From: Chiridota heheva
Lineage: Eukaryota > Echinodermata > Holothuroidea > Apodida > Chiridotidae
Direction of reading: 5' to 3'
Length of the DNA stretch: 64,000 nucleotides
NCBI GenBank assembly: GCA_020152595.1
Contig: JAIGNY010000088.1
Coordinates: forward strand, 354,501-418,500
Both the position numbers and the translations under genes were made by a program. Below the pieces are notes generated by a model that saw only the letters and a list, made by a program, of their open reading frames with translations, was not told the origin of the DNA and made no database searches. Below, in pieces: positions 12,282 to 23,609 of the stretch; the first letter of the stretch is position 1, and every line of letters begins with the position of its first letter.

Positions 12282-12529
12282 TTAAAGGAAAGTTATTCCT
12301 TTGATACATTCAGAAGTGAACGCCGTTGTGCTGGTAACGTCACTTTTAATCTTAATTTTCCTTATTGATTGCGAGAAATCTGTGATGCTATCGATAACAA
12401 AAATGGTCAGACAGATGTGAAAAACAGAGATTTCTCATGATCAATAGGTAAAATTAAAAACAGGAAGTCATGTTACCAGCACGGCAGCATTCACTTCTGA
12501 ATGTATTTATGGGACGATACCTTTCCTAC
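12282..12529. mobile_element. MITE family B, copy 1
   Basis: Long imperfect inverted repeat: 'acattcagaagtgaacgccg' and 'tgctggtaacgtcac' on the left against 'atgttaccagcacggcagc' and 'attcacttctgaatgt' on the right, ends 'ttaaaggaaag' and 'ctttcct'. Copy 2 is at 62611-62829. Confidence 0.8.
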
Positions 12530-13184
12530 AACCTCTACAAGCTTCTTGCTCTGTGATTGCTGTGTAAGCAATCAGAGTTTCTCTACATACTTAATTTGTT
12601 TCTATTTTCATTAATTTGACAAAGGTACAATAAACCTCAAAATTGTCATGACTCTTTTACTTGGAAATCCCTTATAACTGTACAAATTTACATAAATGTT
12701 TTTTCAGTGATTTGAAGACTACATTTCGTTTTAGAATACTAAAGATGAAATTTGTAAAACACGATGGTTTAGTCTGAAAACAACTATTTGTTTTCTTCAA
12801 CAGAGTCAAAAGTAATTGGAAAATAATAAGTGTACTCATTTTCTTTCTCTAGCTTAACCATGGAAATAAAAAAGAGATTAGATGAGCTCTGTCGATGAGT
12901 GAAGTCAACATGCATCTCTGCTGGTCATCAAAATTTTCCTTATTGATTTGAATGATAAAGGGATCACAAAATTCATGTTATTAAAAAAAAAAAAAATGTA
13001 CAGTAGATTTTTTGGTCCAAATATGTTATTTACATTTATGTGGTCTAGTTCAAATCACAGTACACAATGAGAGCTCAGCTTTCTCAGTGTATTTATTCCT
13101 ATGAGCGTGATTGACATAGGCGTCCACCCAACAAATAAAGGTGTGACTGACATAGTGGTCCACTTAACAAATAAAGTACACTAC

Positions 13185-13255
13185 CTGTGGCAGGGCTTTG
13201 AAACAGGTGTACAACAATTGCCGGATACCCGTGGCCATTTTCAACAGCTTCAAGA
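13185..13255 (-). CDS. Cav3: Cav3 exon: domain IV S4 end and S4-S5 linker
   Basis: Two bases plus 23 codons; acceptor CTGTCTCAG, donor CAG|GTAGTG. The completed valine and the following peptide read [20 protein letters not shown] and ALPQ. Against vertebrate [24 protein letters not shown] this is a clear match. The donor is weaker than most in the gene. Longer readings in other frames here are spurious. Confidence 0.95.
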
Positions 13256-16200
13256 CTGAGACAGAAATCAATGTAGAGAGTAAAAACAGGAGGAACCATG
13301 ATGAAAGGGGTGGAGGTGAGGAGTCGGAAGGAAAAGAGCACATTAAACAAATCATTCAATTTCATGCAAGTACACCACAATCAATAAGAATGTTTAATCC
13401 AAGTGGCTTCACATACAAAACTATGAATAATAACTAAACAATATAGTTAGTCAATAAACTTCCCTAACAAAAATTATAGCTGGCTGCAGTTAGCTCAAAT
13501 GAGCGTAGATTACTTGAGCTCTTTTCAGCTAGCAATTAACATTTCTTGCTCAAAAGCGTTTTTTTTTTTTGAGTAAGCTATTTATAATTTCAAGAACTCA
13601 TTTTTGTTCTATAAGCTCCAAATATTTATAGGAGATTGTGCCAAAATTATGACTTCATTAAGGATCCAATTGCAAGCTTGTTTTGTAAGGATTATGACTG
13701 CGAGTGTTAACAGGTCTATTATTGATTTTTAAAAACTGTTTTTAAGGTGCAGATGTAATCTATCGATAACTACTGTACACCTGTGGAAGGAAAATTGCCT
13801 TAAAGGAACATATTTTGATAGAGCTTATCCATAAAAAGGTTTTTGAAAAGCTTTTTTTCACTAAAATCTTAAATAGAAAGACCAAGACATTTTGAACAAA
13901 ATTCTTGTACGTGTGCTTCCTAAAAAAGTATCCAATCCATCAAGCTATGTTTTGAATATATGCAAAATAAATTTCAAAAAATTAGCCTTTTAGAATGAGA
14001 GAAAAATAAGTCTAAAATTACTTTCTCCCACAGAAACATGAAGTATACAAATTGCAACAACCACCAACATGCTACAAAAGAATATATAAATATATAACAG
14101 GATATCAATTTTACTACTAAAGGATAACAATACATTTTAAGTGAAGATATCACCGTGAGTACACTAATTGAAGAGGAAACATCCAATCACATCTAAGTTT
14201 GACTTAAAGGCATGCTGTTGAATATTCAAAGGGCAGACTCGCGTTGCCATTTCATGCACCCATTGACCCTGTTGTTACCTGTGGGATGGCTGTCATGAGG
14301 ACACCTAGTAATTCTCTTAAGCCTTTCATGGTCTTCATGATTTTTAGTACTGTGATTAGGGAATGCATGGGAGTGAGGGAAAAGAAGAATGTAAACATAT
14401 CAATTTATACTATGACAGAAGCAAATATGTCACAATAAGGTGATCTTTTGTGAATCTAAAAAATAAAGTATTTATAACTCAAACTTGAAACTATTAAAGA
14501 TTTAAGAATCATTTAATCAAGTGCATTCATAGTGTTACCAGACACATCAAAATAACATTTTAAATAGTTTCCTTGTAATAAGGAATAAATATACGAAAGT
14601 GACTTGCATTTAGCAAGGTTAGTGAGATGTTCTTCATTTGATGAAGAATATACTCCCGCATCATTACAGTACACACAGTGGCAACAATTTCTTTTCACCA
14701 TTGGGGGAGGGCGGGGGACAAGCCCAAACAGTGGTGTATCCAGCCATATAGGCTTTATACAAGGCCTTATTTTTTAGAGGGGACATAATGATATTTGTCC
14801 CTTGATCAAAATTATTGGAGGGACATGTCCCTCCTCCCCCCGGGATTGCTACTTATGAGTACACAACACACACTAGAAATAAACGTTAGTGTTTTGCATA
14901 GTCAGTGATTACAGCGTACAATTTTACACGTTAGCAGCACTTTTAGATGGTTAGATTTTTATGAATTGTAAGCAGACCATACAAGTGAATGATTGCTTAG
15001 TCACATCAAATGTCCTCTGATTCCCTGTGATAATTTAAAATAATGCACTAAATCCTGACATAACCATTTATAGAGTTCAGATTCAAAATTATGTAGTGCC
15101 AGAGAGCTTCAATTATTTCAAGCTAAGGAACAAATGGTGCGTTCAAAGAGAGGCTACATGAAAAGGAGTAGAGGGCCAATAATAGAGGTGAAGGCACCCC
15201 TGGGGTAGGGGTCAGATGATTTGGTCACTGGATGTATAACTGCATGACCATATTTTACTGAAGTTGAATGTGTGTTAAAGTGCGAAGTATTAAGTGCACA
15301 ATAACAGATTAAAACACAGTGATAATAATGGAAATTGAAAATGATAAGTTGTCCTGTTCTCATCAATTGCCAACAATGAATATTGTTTGTTGCATTTAGA
15401 GTCACTTCATATGTCATGTTAGTGCGTACAACCATCCTAATAAAACATTTTGAATAATAATCAATTTTTCATTTAAAAAGATAAATAAATAATAATTTTT
15501 ATTTTTCCATTTTTCCCCCCATACTTTTATATCTGGTGCTGTTTAGGAGATATTGAGTTTTGAAGAAGTCACAAGGTTGTTTTAAACCATCCTGAATAGT
15601 GTAATATACTTACTTTCTTTACAATTTCTGATATATCTTATTGAAAATTGATTACCGTTTTCATTAATTAACCTTCTTTCTCTCTCCAATATTTAAAATT
15701 TGGAAATAATTAGCATAAATTGAAAGAAAAATGGTAAAATTGACAAAAAAATTGCAACATTTTCCGTAAATTTATTTTAAAAAAGTTCCCGAAAATGAAG
15801 GAAATTCCTCCAAAATGGAGGATATTTGAAGAAACTTTTCCAAGACAGATGGAAATTTTATAAAAATTTCCAGATTTTATACTTCTACGTTGTATGGAAA
15901 CTTAATTTACTAGTGAAATTTGTTCTCTTGTAACCATAAAAACTGTGAGCCCATGCTCATTGGACAATGGTCATTGAATACTGTAGGAATATGCACCGTG
16001 TTGTTCAGTTTATTGGTTTCTTTTTGTACAATGAACATGATTCACTTAGCCTTTAATTTCAATTAAAAGTGACATCCAGTAAACCGTCCTAATAGCTGGA
16101 ACTCAAAACTCACAGCTTAACATAAGTCTTTTAAGTTAATTGGTTTTGTAATTCCAGAAGGACTTAAATCCATACCTATGGATGTATTCAGTATGCTGAT

Positions 16201-17011
16201 TTCACCCAAAATAAATTTGTTATTTTCAAGCTGATTTAAAAGGTGGTAAAATGTTTTAGTCCACTCCAAAGCTATGTTACCTTTAAAAATGTAAAATGGC
16301 ACCTGTCTCATTTCATGCACACTAGAAATTTAAACAAAAATTAGTAAATGAATCGTGGCTTAAATAACTATGAATTTACATGATTAATACAAAATTCACT
16401 GAAATGATTTAACCTGCAATAGTGGAAGCTTTAACCAAAAAACTTTTAAATGGTAATTGTTGGAATTATTAGAATGGAAAATCACGGAAGACACAATCTA
16501 ATGATAAATTTCAAACCAATAAGCAGTTTTTTTCATTAAAGGATAAATGAAAATAGAATGTCATACTTTCTGTCTTGGGTAAACTTGACATTGAAATCAA
16601 TCAAATGTTGATGACTGTGTAATATAATGGATCTCTTGACAATGTAAACGTAACTATCAAACAATAAAATAGATCAATTTGCTGATCAGTTTAACATCAT
16701 TTAAATATTGGAATGAGCAACGAAGGCATATCTATATTTAAAGTTCTCAGGCTCATAGGGAGAGGGGTTTGGGAACCGCCCTTCCACCCAGCAGCCACCA
16801 AGGTACAAAAATCTAAAGAATACAAATATACTTCATACTAAGTTCTACACAACAGAAAGAGGTGCTTAACTTTATGAAATGCACCCCCTCCCCTCCCCCA
16901 TTGCATATCCTGGCTAAGGGTATCACATATCTTTGTAATTAGCATTAGTGATGCTAAAAGTATTAGCATAAGTGATGCTAAAAGTATAAAAGCTGTTCTA
17001 AACTCTCCTAC
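13256..17011. other. Cav3 intron, no element clearly bounded
   Basis: 3.8 kb within the domain IV S4 coding region. Short similarities to dispersed repeats only, for example 'ttcccgaaaatgaaggaaat' near 15790, shared with 40.6 and 60.1 kb. A pyrimidine/purine-rich block lies at 14700-14840. No exon recognised. Confidence 0.55.
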
Positions 17012-17142
17012 CTCTTGCAATTCTGAGGACTCTCATGATGCGGATGATTGTGGGATTGATTGGGATGACATCAGCCTCCATCTCTTCCAGCACAATACCA
17101 ACAATGGAAAGAAAGACGATGAACAGGTCCAGCTTATTCCAC
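17012..17142 (-). CDS. Cav3: Cav3 exon: domain IV S3 and most of S4
   Basis: One base, 43 codons, one base; acceptor ATTTTGCAG, donor AGAG|GTAGGA. S3 is [20 protein letters not shown]; after [10 protein letters not shown] comes S4, [13 protein letters not shown], with an arginine every third residue. [15 protein letters not shown] is the Cav3 consensus at this point. The exon stops within S4, which is finished by the short exon at 13.2 kb. Confidence 0.97.
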
Positions 17143-18099
17143 CTGCAAAATGTCAAGCTTCATTTGAATTCAAAATGCTTCAAGACTGATGGAGTATATT
17201 AAAAATTGCAAATTTGACAATTATAAATCGCAAATAAGATGCATGGGCACATGATGGCATACTGGCTTTCTCTCCCCCACCAGAAAGCACATAATAAGAT
17301 ACAGTTTGGGCACATGGTGGCATACTCCAGCAGCAAAGACAAACAATGCCAGCATTGATTACTCTCTGCTCCTGCCAGAAAGCGCATAATCGTTGAGGAA
17401 GTTTAGAAATTCTAGACATAAATCATTTAGTCTTCTAAAGGCAGATGGACTCCCACCCCTATTCATCCATTTGTATATTTGAAGAAAGAAAATAAATAAA
17501 TTGTTGATATCCAATAAAAGTCACCATACTCCCAATGCTGTTTGGAAATTACAAACAATGGGGCTAAAACATTGGAAAATGGCCAGATACCCACATAAAT
17601 GACGGATAATATATGACCCCTCTCCCCCACCCCTTCAAATTGCAGTGCGATGTGACATGGACATCATTAGTAACTAGAGAGGGGGGCGTAGCTTGCAAAA
17701 AGAGAAATACGCACAATATCGGAGAAAGTTAAGTCAATAGATGTTTATTCAAGATGGAATACTGAATGATTGAAGACCAAATATATCAGAGTCCAAAAGT
17801 ATCTGAACTTGTAATTATTAATGCAATTGGTCCTTCTATTCAAGATCTAAATGTGTTCTGCTACTCTGCAATCTGAATGTGTTCTGAATACCTACACAAA
17901 TGCCCCATATTGTTTAAACACTGCATGAAGTACAAAACATAATTTCCTTTAACCCCAATCAGCTAAACTGACCAGAATATTCAGCCAACCAGAATCAATC
18001 CCATAATTTTATTTTACCCAATAACAAAAGTTTATTCAGAATTGGACCCACCCCCCCAGAATTATTATCAAATGTAATTGTAATTATTAATGCAATTGC
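17143..18099. other. Cav3 intron, nothing recognised
   Basis: Includes a partial duplication ('tgggcacatgatggcatact' and 'tgggcacatggtggcatact' near 17245 and 17308). No gene. Confidence 0.5.
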
Positions 18100-18966
18100 C
18101 ACCCATGGGTAGCATCATGAACACCATACCCATGGGTGGCATCATGATCAATATACCCATGAGTGGCATCACGAGCACCATACCCATGGGTGGTATCACG
18201 AACACCATACCCATGGGTGGCATCATGAACACCATACCCATGGGTGGCACCACGAACACCATACCCATGGGTGGCATCATGAACACCATACCCATGGGTG
18301 GCATCATGAACACCATACCCATGGGTGGCATCATGAACACCATACCCATGGGTGGCATCATGAACACCATACCCATGGGTGGCATCATGAACACCATACC
18401 CATGGGTGGCATCATGAACACTATACCCATGGGTGGCATCATACCCATGGGTAGCACCATGAACACCATACCCATGGGTGGCACCATGAACACCATACCC
18501 ATGGGTGGCATCATGAACACTATACCCATGGGTGGCATCATACCCATGGGTGGCACCATGAACACCATACCCATGGGTGGCACCATGAACACCATACCCA
18601 TGGGTGGCACCATGAACACCATACCCATGGGTGGCATCATGAACACCATACCCATGGGTGGCATCAAGAGCACCATACCCATGGGTGGCATCATGAACAC
18701 CATACACATGGGTGGCATCATGAACACCATACCCATGGGTGGCATCATGAGCACCATACCCATGGGTGGTATCATGAGCACCATACCCATGGGTGGCATC
18801 ATGAACACCATACCCATGGGTGGCATCATGAACACCATACCCATGGGTGGCATCAAGAACACCATACCCATGGGTGGCATCATGAACACCATACACATGG
18901 GTGGCATCATGAGCACCATACCCATGGGTGGCATCATGAGTACCATACCCATGGGTGGCATCATGA
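18100..18966. repeat. 27-bp minisatellite with NcoI palindrome, about 32 copies
   Basis: Unit approximately 'accatacccatgggtggc' + 'atcatgaac'. Each unit has the palindrome cccatggg. As 27 is a multiple of three and stops are absent, frames of about 300 codons are open on both strands (MNTIPMGGI one way; MGMVFMMPP and THGYGVHDA the other). A shortened 18-bp unit occurs twice, 99 bp apart, showing block duplication. It is intronic to Cav3, between the S2 and S3-S4 exons of domain IV. Confidence 0.95.
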
Positions 18967-19834
18967 GTCATAAAGATTAAGGAGAAACTTGAAACTATCC
19001 CTGATTTATACTTCACAAACTTGACTGGACAATATCACAGAAAATACTACTCCATGAGCAATATCTTTTCTTAGGAGAAATGGTCCGTCAGTTATTCACA
19101 CTTAATGCACACATCACCTCAGGCATATGATACAGATATTTTTATCACCAGTTTGCAAAAAAAAATTCTCCCACTAAGACGCCTAACACGGATGAGTGAT
19201 TTCAATCACAAAAGTTCCCTGATTACTGAGCACTGGCTTTCTGTAATCTTATACACACAAATAATCTTGGGCTACTTGGCTGTGGTGTGCATGGGAATGG
19301 CAGATAAACAATCATTGCTTGGAGTGGAAACACAATACACTGAACAGGAAGTCCGGTTGGTTATTGTCATACCTGAGTTTTTAGGATTAACTCAGTTGTT
19401 AGGCTTAGATAGGCTTAAAGAGAAACTTTTTGGCATGCTAAGTAAGGAATTCAAATTCCATGAAAAGGACACAAAACAAGTTGATTTTCAAATTAATGAG
19501 GATAAAACCAACTTGATAACGATGACAAATTGTTAAGTGGAAGGAAATCTTTAACTGTGGTCAGACACTGACTATTACTAATAGTTGGTTTAAATACCTA
19601 CTTGATATAACAAAAGGACAAAAGTCATTTAGTGAGCAAGTTTCCTCTTATTAGGTATTTTGGGGACAAAGAAAGTAACTGTGGTTAATTTTTGGAGGGC
19701 CAACTTAAAATGATGATAGAAAACAGATATAAAAGTATAAACTAACATTGATGCCCTGTGATAGTGATCCCAAAATCCCAGGACTCTCTATGCCATTGAA
19801 GATGGATAGTAGAGTGGTTGAAGATGGCACTTAC
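18967..19834. other. Cav3 intron, nothing secure
   Basis: Contains a plus-strand open frame of 143 codons (19105-19536) with no recognised motif, antisense to Cav3; treated as chance (see rejected list). Confidence 0.4.
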
Positions 19835-19944
19835 CTGTCTCTCATGTATCTACCAAACCCAAGAGCCACAATTTTGAGGACGGCTTCGATGATGAAGACA
19901 ATGGTAAAAACATAATTTGTATACCTCATGATCTCTGACATCAA
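19835..19944 (-). CDS. Cav3: Cav3 exon: domain IV S2
   Basis: Thirty-six codons plus two bases; acceptor TCACCTCCAG, donor CAG|GTAAGT. It reads LMSEIMRYTNYVFTIVFIIE and then AVLKIVALGFGRYMRD. The S2 core TNYVFTIVFIIEAVLKIVALG has the conserved acidic residue of the charge-transfer centre. The split codon AG|G gives the arginine that leads into WNKLDL in the next exon, as in vertebrate DRWNQLDL. Confidence 0.96.
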
Positions 19945-20032
19945 CTGGAGGTGAACAAACAAAAAGAAAGGAATAGTTTAGAGGTTACAGATGTTTATCT
20001 TACATGACAATAAAAGAAACAAAATCATGTTG

Positions 20033-20180
20033 GGCGTCACAGTATCTATCACTGTGGTGTAGCAGTTATTATACCTGTCTACAGACCATGAGGCCCTGGG
20101 TTCATGCCTGGGTTGGGTAGACACACCAGTGCACCACAACTGGTTATCAAAGGCCTTGGACATTGACTTGGTTGTCGATG
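20033..20180 (+). repeat. tRNA-derived SINE
   Basis: A-box-like 'tggtgtagcagttattatac' followed by B-box-like 'gggttcatgcc', then 'caccacaactggttatcaaa' and 'cttgac'. The tail is shared with the element at 9026-9185. Transcription sense is opposite to Cav3. Confidence 0.65.
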
Positions 20181-20324
20181 TTATGTCTGTCCGTATGTCA
20201 TACCTGTGTTCTCGTCCGGGTCGTATTAAGCGTTTGGTGATAGCATTGTTACTATCATAACCGAATACGCAGGCGATGACCCCGTCATTGTAATTGTGTG
20301 TTCACTCGTCGTCGTGTCGTCGTT

Positions 20325-20520
20325 GGGGGTCAGGTAGCCAAGTGGTTTAAGCTCTGCATTTCACATGTGCATGAATTGAATACCTGCTTGGCATCGTGGT
20401 TTTTTTCTATGTACTCCGTCTTTCCTCCTACTTGGCAATGGCTATGCTTAAACATCGGTCGCACGGACAAAATCGTTTGCACTTGACATGATGCACCTTC
20501 GTGTGGACCATATAACTAAC
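20325..20520 (+). repeat. Second tRNA-like SINE segment
   Basis: 'caggtagccaagtggtttaa' looks like a tRNA-Leu/Ser-type A-box start, with 'attgaatacctg' as a decayed B box about 50 bp on, followed by 'cctacttggcaatggctatg'. Separated from the previous SINE by about 145 bp. Confidence 0.5.
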
Positions 20521-20569
20521 CTTCTTCTTCTTTGAGGAAGTGTTCACTAATCTTATTCCATTTAGGATG

Positions 20570-21640
20570 ACAGAAATCAGACTAGTTATGACATCACATT
20601 CTCACACTCCTCAATAGTCTTTGTATGTGTTTTGAAATATTGTCTGAGATTTTGTGACTTAGAACCATTAGATACAGTAGGAAAGTGCAAATGGGGTCAT
20701 CCTGGAAAAATGGAAACAAGTGAGAAGCTGCAAAAATGTCTACCTTGAATAGTTTTGCATGTCATATTCAATTTTTACATTAAAAAACAACTGAAAATAA
20801 GATTAATTGGAGCAAAAGAGCTATGTCAAGTTGAGGTTAGATTTTTACATTTTTTTAATTGTTTGTGAGAAACAAAAATATTAGAGATTTATTTGTGGCC
20901 TGCAGCTTTTTTTCATTTTTCCAGGACGCTCCTGTAAGCATAGAAAGTAGAGTACTTAAACAGAGTCTAGTAAAGTAACTGTACATTACCCACTGAAGAA
21001 ATTTTGACAAAATATTTTCAATTAGTAAAAGTTCAAACATGAACAATTAACCTCTCTAGGCTTGATGATTGACAGCTTTTTCAACCAATCACCACATGAA
21101 TTTTCCTAGCAACAAAATCTGCATAACTAACTGAGGCAAACATCCTACACGGTATTGGTGCAGTACAACTAGCTAGCGGCGCGCGCTTATGTAGTCAATG
21201 CAATTTGCTGTACAAAACAAATTTCTACACACACAGACTAAATGATGGCAAAATGGTGAACAAAAATTGTGCTTATGGGCCCGCTGTGGGCTTTGTAAAT
21301 CTGATTGCTTTTACCCAGAGCAGTTAGCAAACTGTATTTTGTTTATCCTATTTGCTAAAAACTCTAAAGATCTGGAAAAGTGCGGAAAATGAATCAAAGT
21401 TTGCAGCAGGCCTCGCGAACATCTAAATGTCAATGCATTGGTTGTACATGATTGTGGATTTGAGGTTTGTTTGCCCAATTAGTTACCGCATTGCTATGGT
21501 GGGTGTGGCTTATTTTGTAACTCAGAGACATTGATTGTCATGAAATTGAGGATGTGATGTCACTCTTCAAAAGTACACTTCTGCACCAGTCACTTTCATA
21601 TAAACCTGTGACAAACTTGGTTAACTCCTTAACAGTACAA
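20570..21640. mobile_element. Foldback element relative of MITE family D, interrupted
   Basis: Left part 'gaaatcagactagttatgac' and 'gattttgtgacttagaacca' match 56740-56820; 'cactgaagaaattttga' matches the centre of that copy; the right part has 'gatgtgatgtcactcttcaa' and 'cagtcactttcatataaa'. The interior is longer than in other copies. Limits approximate. Confidence 0.5.
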
Positions 21641-22167
21641 GGCAGCAAAGTAGTTTCTTTACTCTTGTTTGTCTGTCTTACTATCCTCTATCATAGGGAT
21701 GTAGAAAGCTTTAGAAAAGTGGAAGGAGGGGGGGAAGGGGGTGGTACGACCTCTTATTGGAGCACTTCCCAAGTCATATACATATGTCCCTCCAGTCAGT
21801 AGATATAATTAGTGACCCAAAACTACAAAGTAAAAGGAAAAATTCATTATGAAAGGGGCACTTTTGTAATATTTGTTTAAAGTATGCACACATTCCACCA
21901 GTTCTTGAACATTAACAGACATGGTGCAGTTTTTATTTTCAAAAGGGGCACTTTTGTCATTATTCGGAAAGTGGGGCACATGCACCCCTGGTTCCTACAC
22001 CTATGTCTATCATGTAAAAAAGATATGCCCATGGCCACTGAAACAATCCTCAAAGGAAACTTAAAGAACAATATAAACAATAGAACTAACAGCTTAAAAA
22101 TATACTCTCTAAAGAGTATAACTCTTAAAAGCATTTGCTTCTTTCACATCTATGGGTAACTTTAAAT

Positions 22168-22676
22168 TTAAATTAATTTAACTTTTATACAATGGTCGAG
22201 TCCTCAGCCAAAGTTTTAACATATAGATTCCTATTTAGATTGGCAGAGTTTCCACAGTTATATTAATGCATGAATATATTTAGCTTATGTCTGTAGACTA
22301 AGCTGCTGAGTCTTAATATCTGCATGCAGTCACAAGATTAAAGAAGCTTCCATTAGCCATCCAGGCCCAATATTTCTGAGATGGGACGCAAGTAATTTGC
22401 AGAAATCAGGAGGTTTTTAATGAAATTCAAATTAATTTAACTTTTATACAATGGTCGAGTCCTCAGTCAAAGTTTTAACATATAGGTTCCTATTTAGATT
22501 AGCAAAGTGTCCACAGTTAATGCATGAACAAATTGAGCCTATGTCTGTGGACTAAGCTGCTGAGTTTTAATGTCTGCATGCAGTTACAAGGTTAAGGAAG
22601 CTTCCAATAGCCATCCAGGCCCAACATTTCTGAGATGAGACACAAGTAATTTGCAGAATTCAAAAGTTTTTGATGA
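22168..22676. repeat. Tandem duplication, two copies of about 259 bp
   Basis: Both copies begin 'aaattaatttaacttttata' (near 22169 and 22428), share 'caatggtcgagtcctcag', 'taagctgctgagt' and 'tagccatccaggcccaa', and end near 'ttgcaga...'. They differ by scattered substitutions and short indels, so the duplication is not recent. Confidence 0.9.
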
Positions 22677-23457
22677 AATTTTGGTATCAAAATTGGCAAC
22701 GGACCAGAAAATATAATGAATGATATTTATTTTATTTAAATTGTCTTTTTGGCCAAAATATCTATCAAATTTGTTTTCATTATTAACGTTATATTACACA
22801 TAAAACAGCAAATGAAATTATAGACATTATTTGGCTTTTTATATGTAAAATAATTACTTATGTTAAAGCTACGCATTCCTGTTCAACTGGCCAAACGCTT
22901 CATAACGAATTAAAAGAAAAACTGTGAATTAGTGAGTGGTTTTAGTCATAGAGAATGGTTACATATGAGAAAGGAATATTTTCTTAGGTATGAATATCAC
23001 ATTTAAATAAACAGCTAAATCAGAGGGTGCTTTAAACAAAGAAAAGTGTTGTTTTTCGTGCAAGAACTGATTACATGATTTATCATTCCTTCAGGAATTT
23101 GTTACTTATTTCACAAATACAAAAATACATAAAGTTGTGAAAAACAAATGTATAGCCGCATGTCCCCCACTTTGTGAAGAAGAATTACGTCCCTGCACAT
23201 GACTTATTGTACACTCAGTGGCCTCATTATGGGGGAATTTCCCCCCCAACAAGATCGCTTTGTCCCCCTCCCACTTTCCCCCCAGAAATTTTTGTAAGGT
23301 GACATATATTGACTGATTTATAGGATTTTGCCCCAATGAAACAAACTTACCCCTCTCTTGCCCCCATGACCAAAATCCTGGTGCTGCCACATAATGGGCA
23401 CACAACTTTCTGCCAACAATAATATCCTGAATAGATACCGTGAAAAATGTTACTTAC

Positions 23458-23609
23458 TACAGGCATCCCTTCATGCTCCAGCGCCATGGTAACAACGTTG
23501 AAAAAGATGATAAGTGCTATGATCAGGTCGAAATAATTATTTAGCACCATTTTATGTATAACTGATCTTGTTGGGCCATATGAGAGATAGTAAGGCTGTT
23601 CCAATGCAC
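23458..23609 (-). CDS. Cav3: Cav3 exon: domain IV S1
   Basis: Two bases plus 50 codons; acceptor TTTACCCTAG, donor CCTGTA|GTAAGT. It reads ALEQPYYLSYGPTRSVIHKM and then VLNNYFDLIIALIIFFNVVT, ending MALEHEGMPV. YFDLIIALIIFFNVVTMALEH is IVS1 and matches Cav3 (LDLFIT.IIGLNVVTMAMEH). The upstream part, joined to KLKG from the preceding exon, completes the III-IV linker. Confidence 0.96.

Larger units (their letters stand above)
10528..13184. other. Cav3 intron
   Basis: Between S5 and the S4-S5 exon of domain IV. Holds two foldback elements (11519-11815 and 12282-12529). No further exon or RNA gene recognised in 10528-11518, 11816-12281 or 12530-13184. Confidence 0.6.
19945..23457. other. Cav3 intron with SINEs, foldback remnant and a tandem duplication
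   Basis: Itemised elements are at 20033-20180, 20325-20520, 20570-21640 and 22168-22676. Elsewhere (21650-22160 and 22680-23457) I see no exon; a 'gtggggcacatgcacccctg' segment near 21970 resembles 'ggggcatgtgccccctg' at 119. Confidence 0.5.

Noticed and set aside
18068..19016. Long open frames of about 300 codons on both strands
   Set aside because: They are produced by a 27-bp repeat whose length is divisible by three and which has no stops; no flanking coding sequence or splice context supports a protein.
19105..19536. 143-codon plus-strand frame in a Cav3 intron
   Set aside because: No recognised domain and no splice or promoter context; it lies antisense within an intron. Length is somewhat unusual for AT-rich DNA, so a protein database search would settle it; a clear homologue would reverse this.
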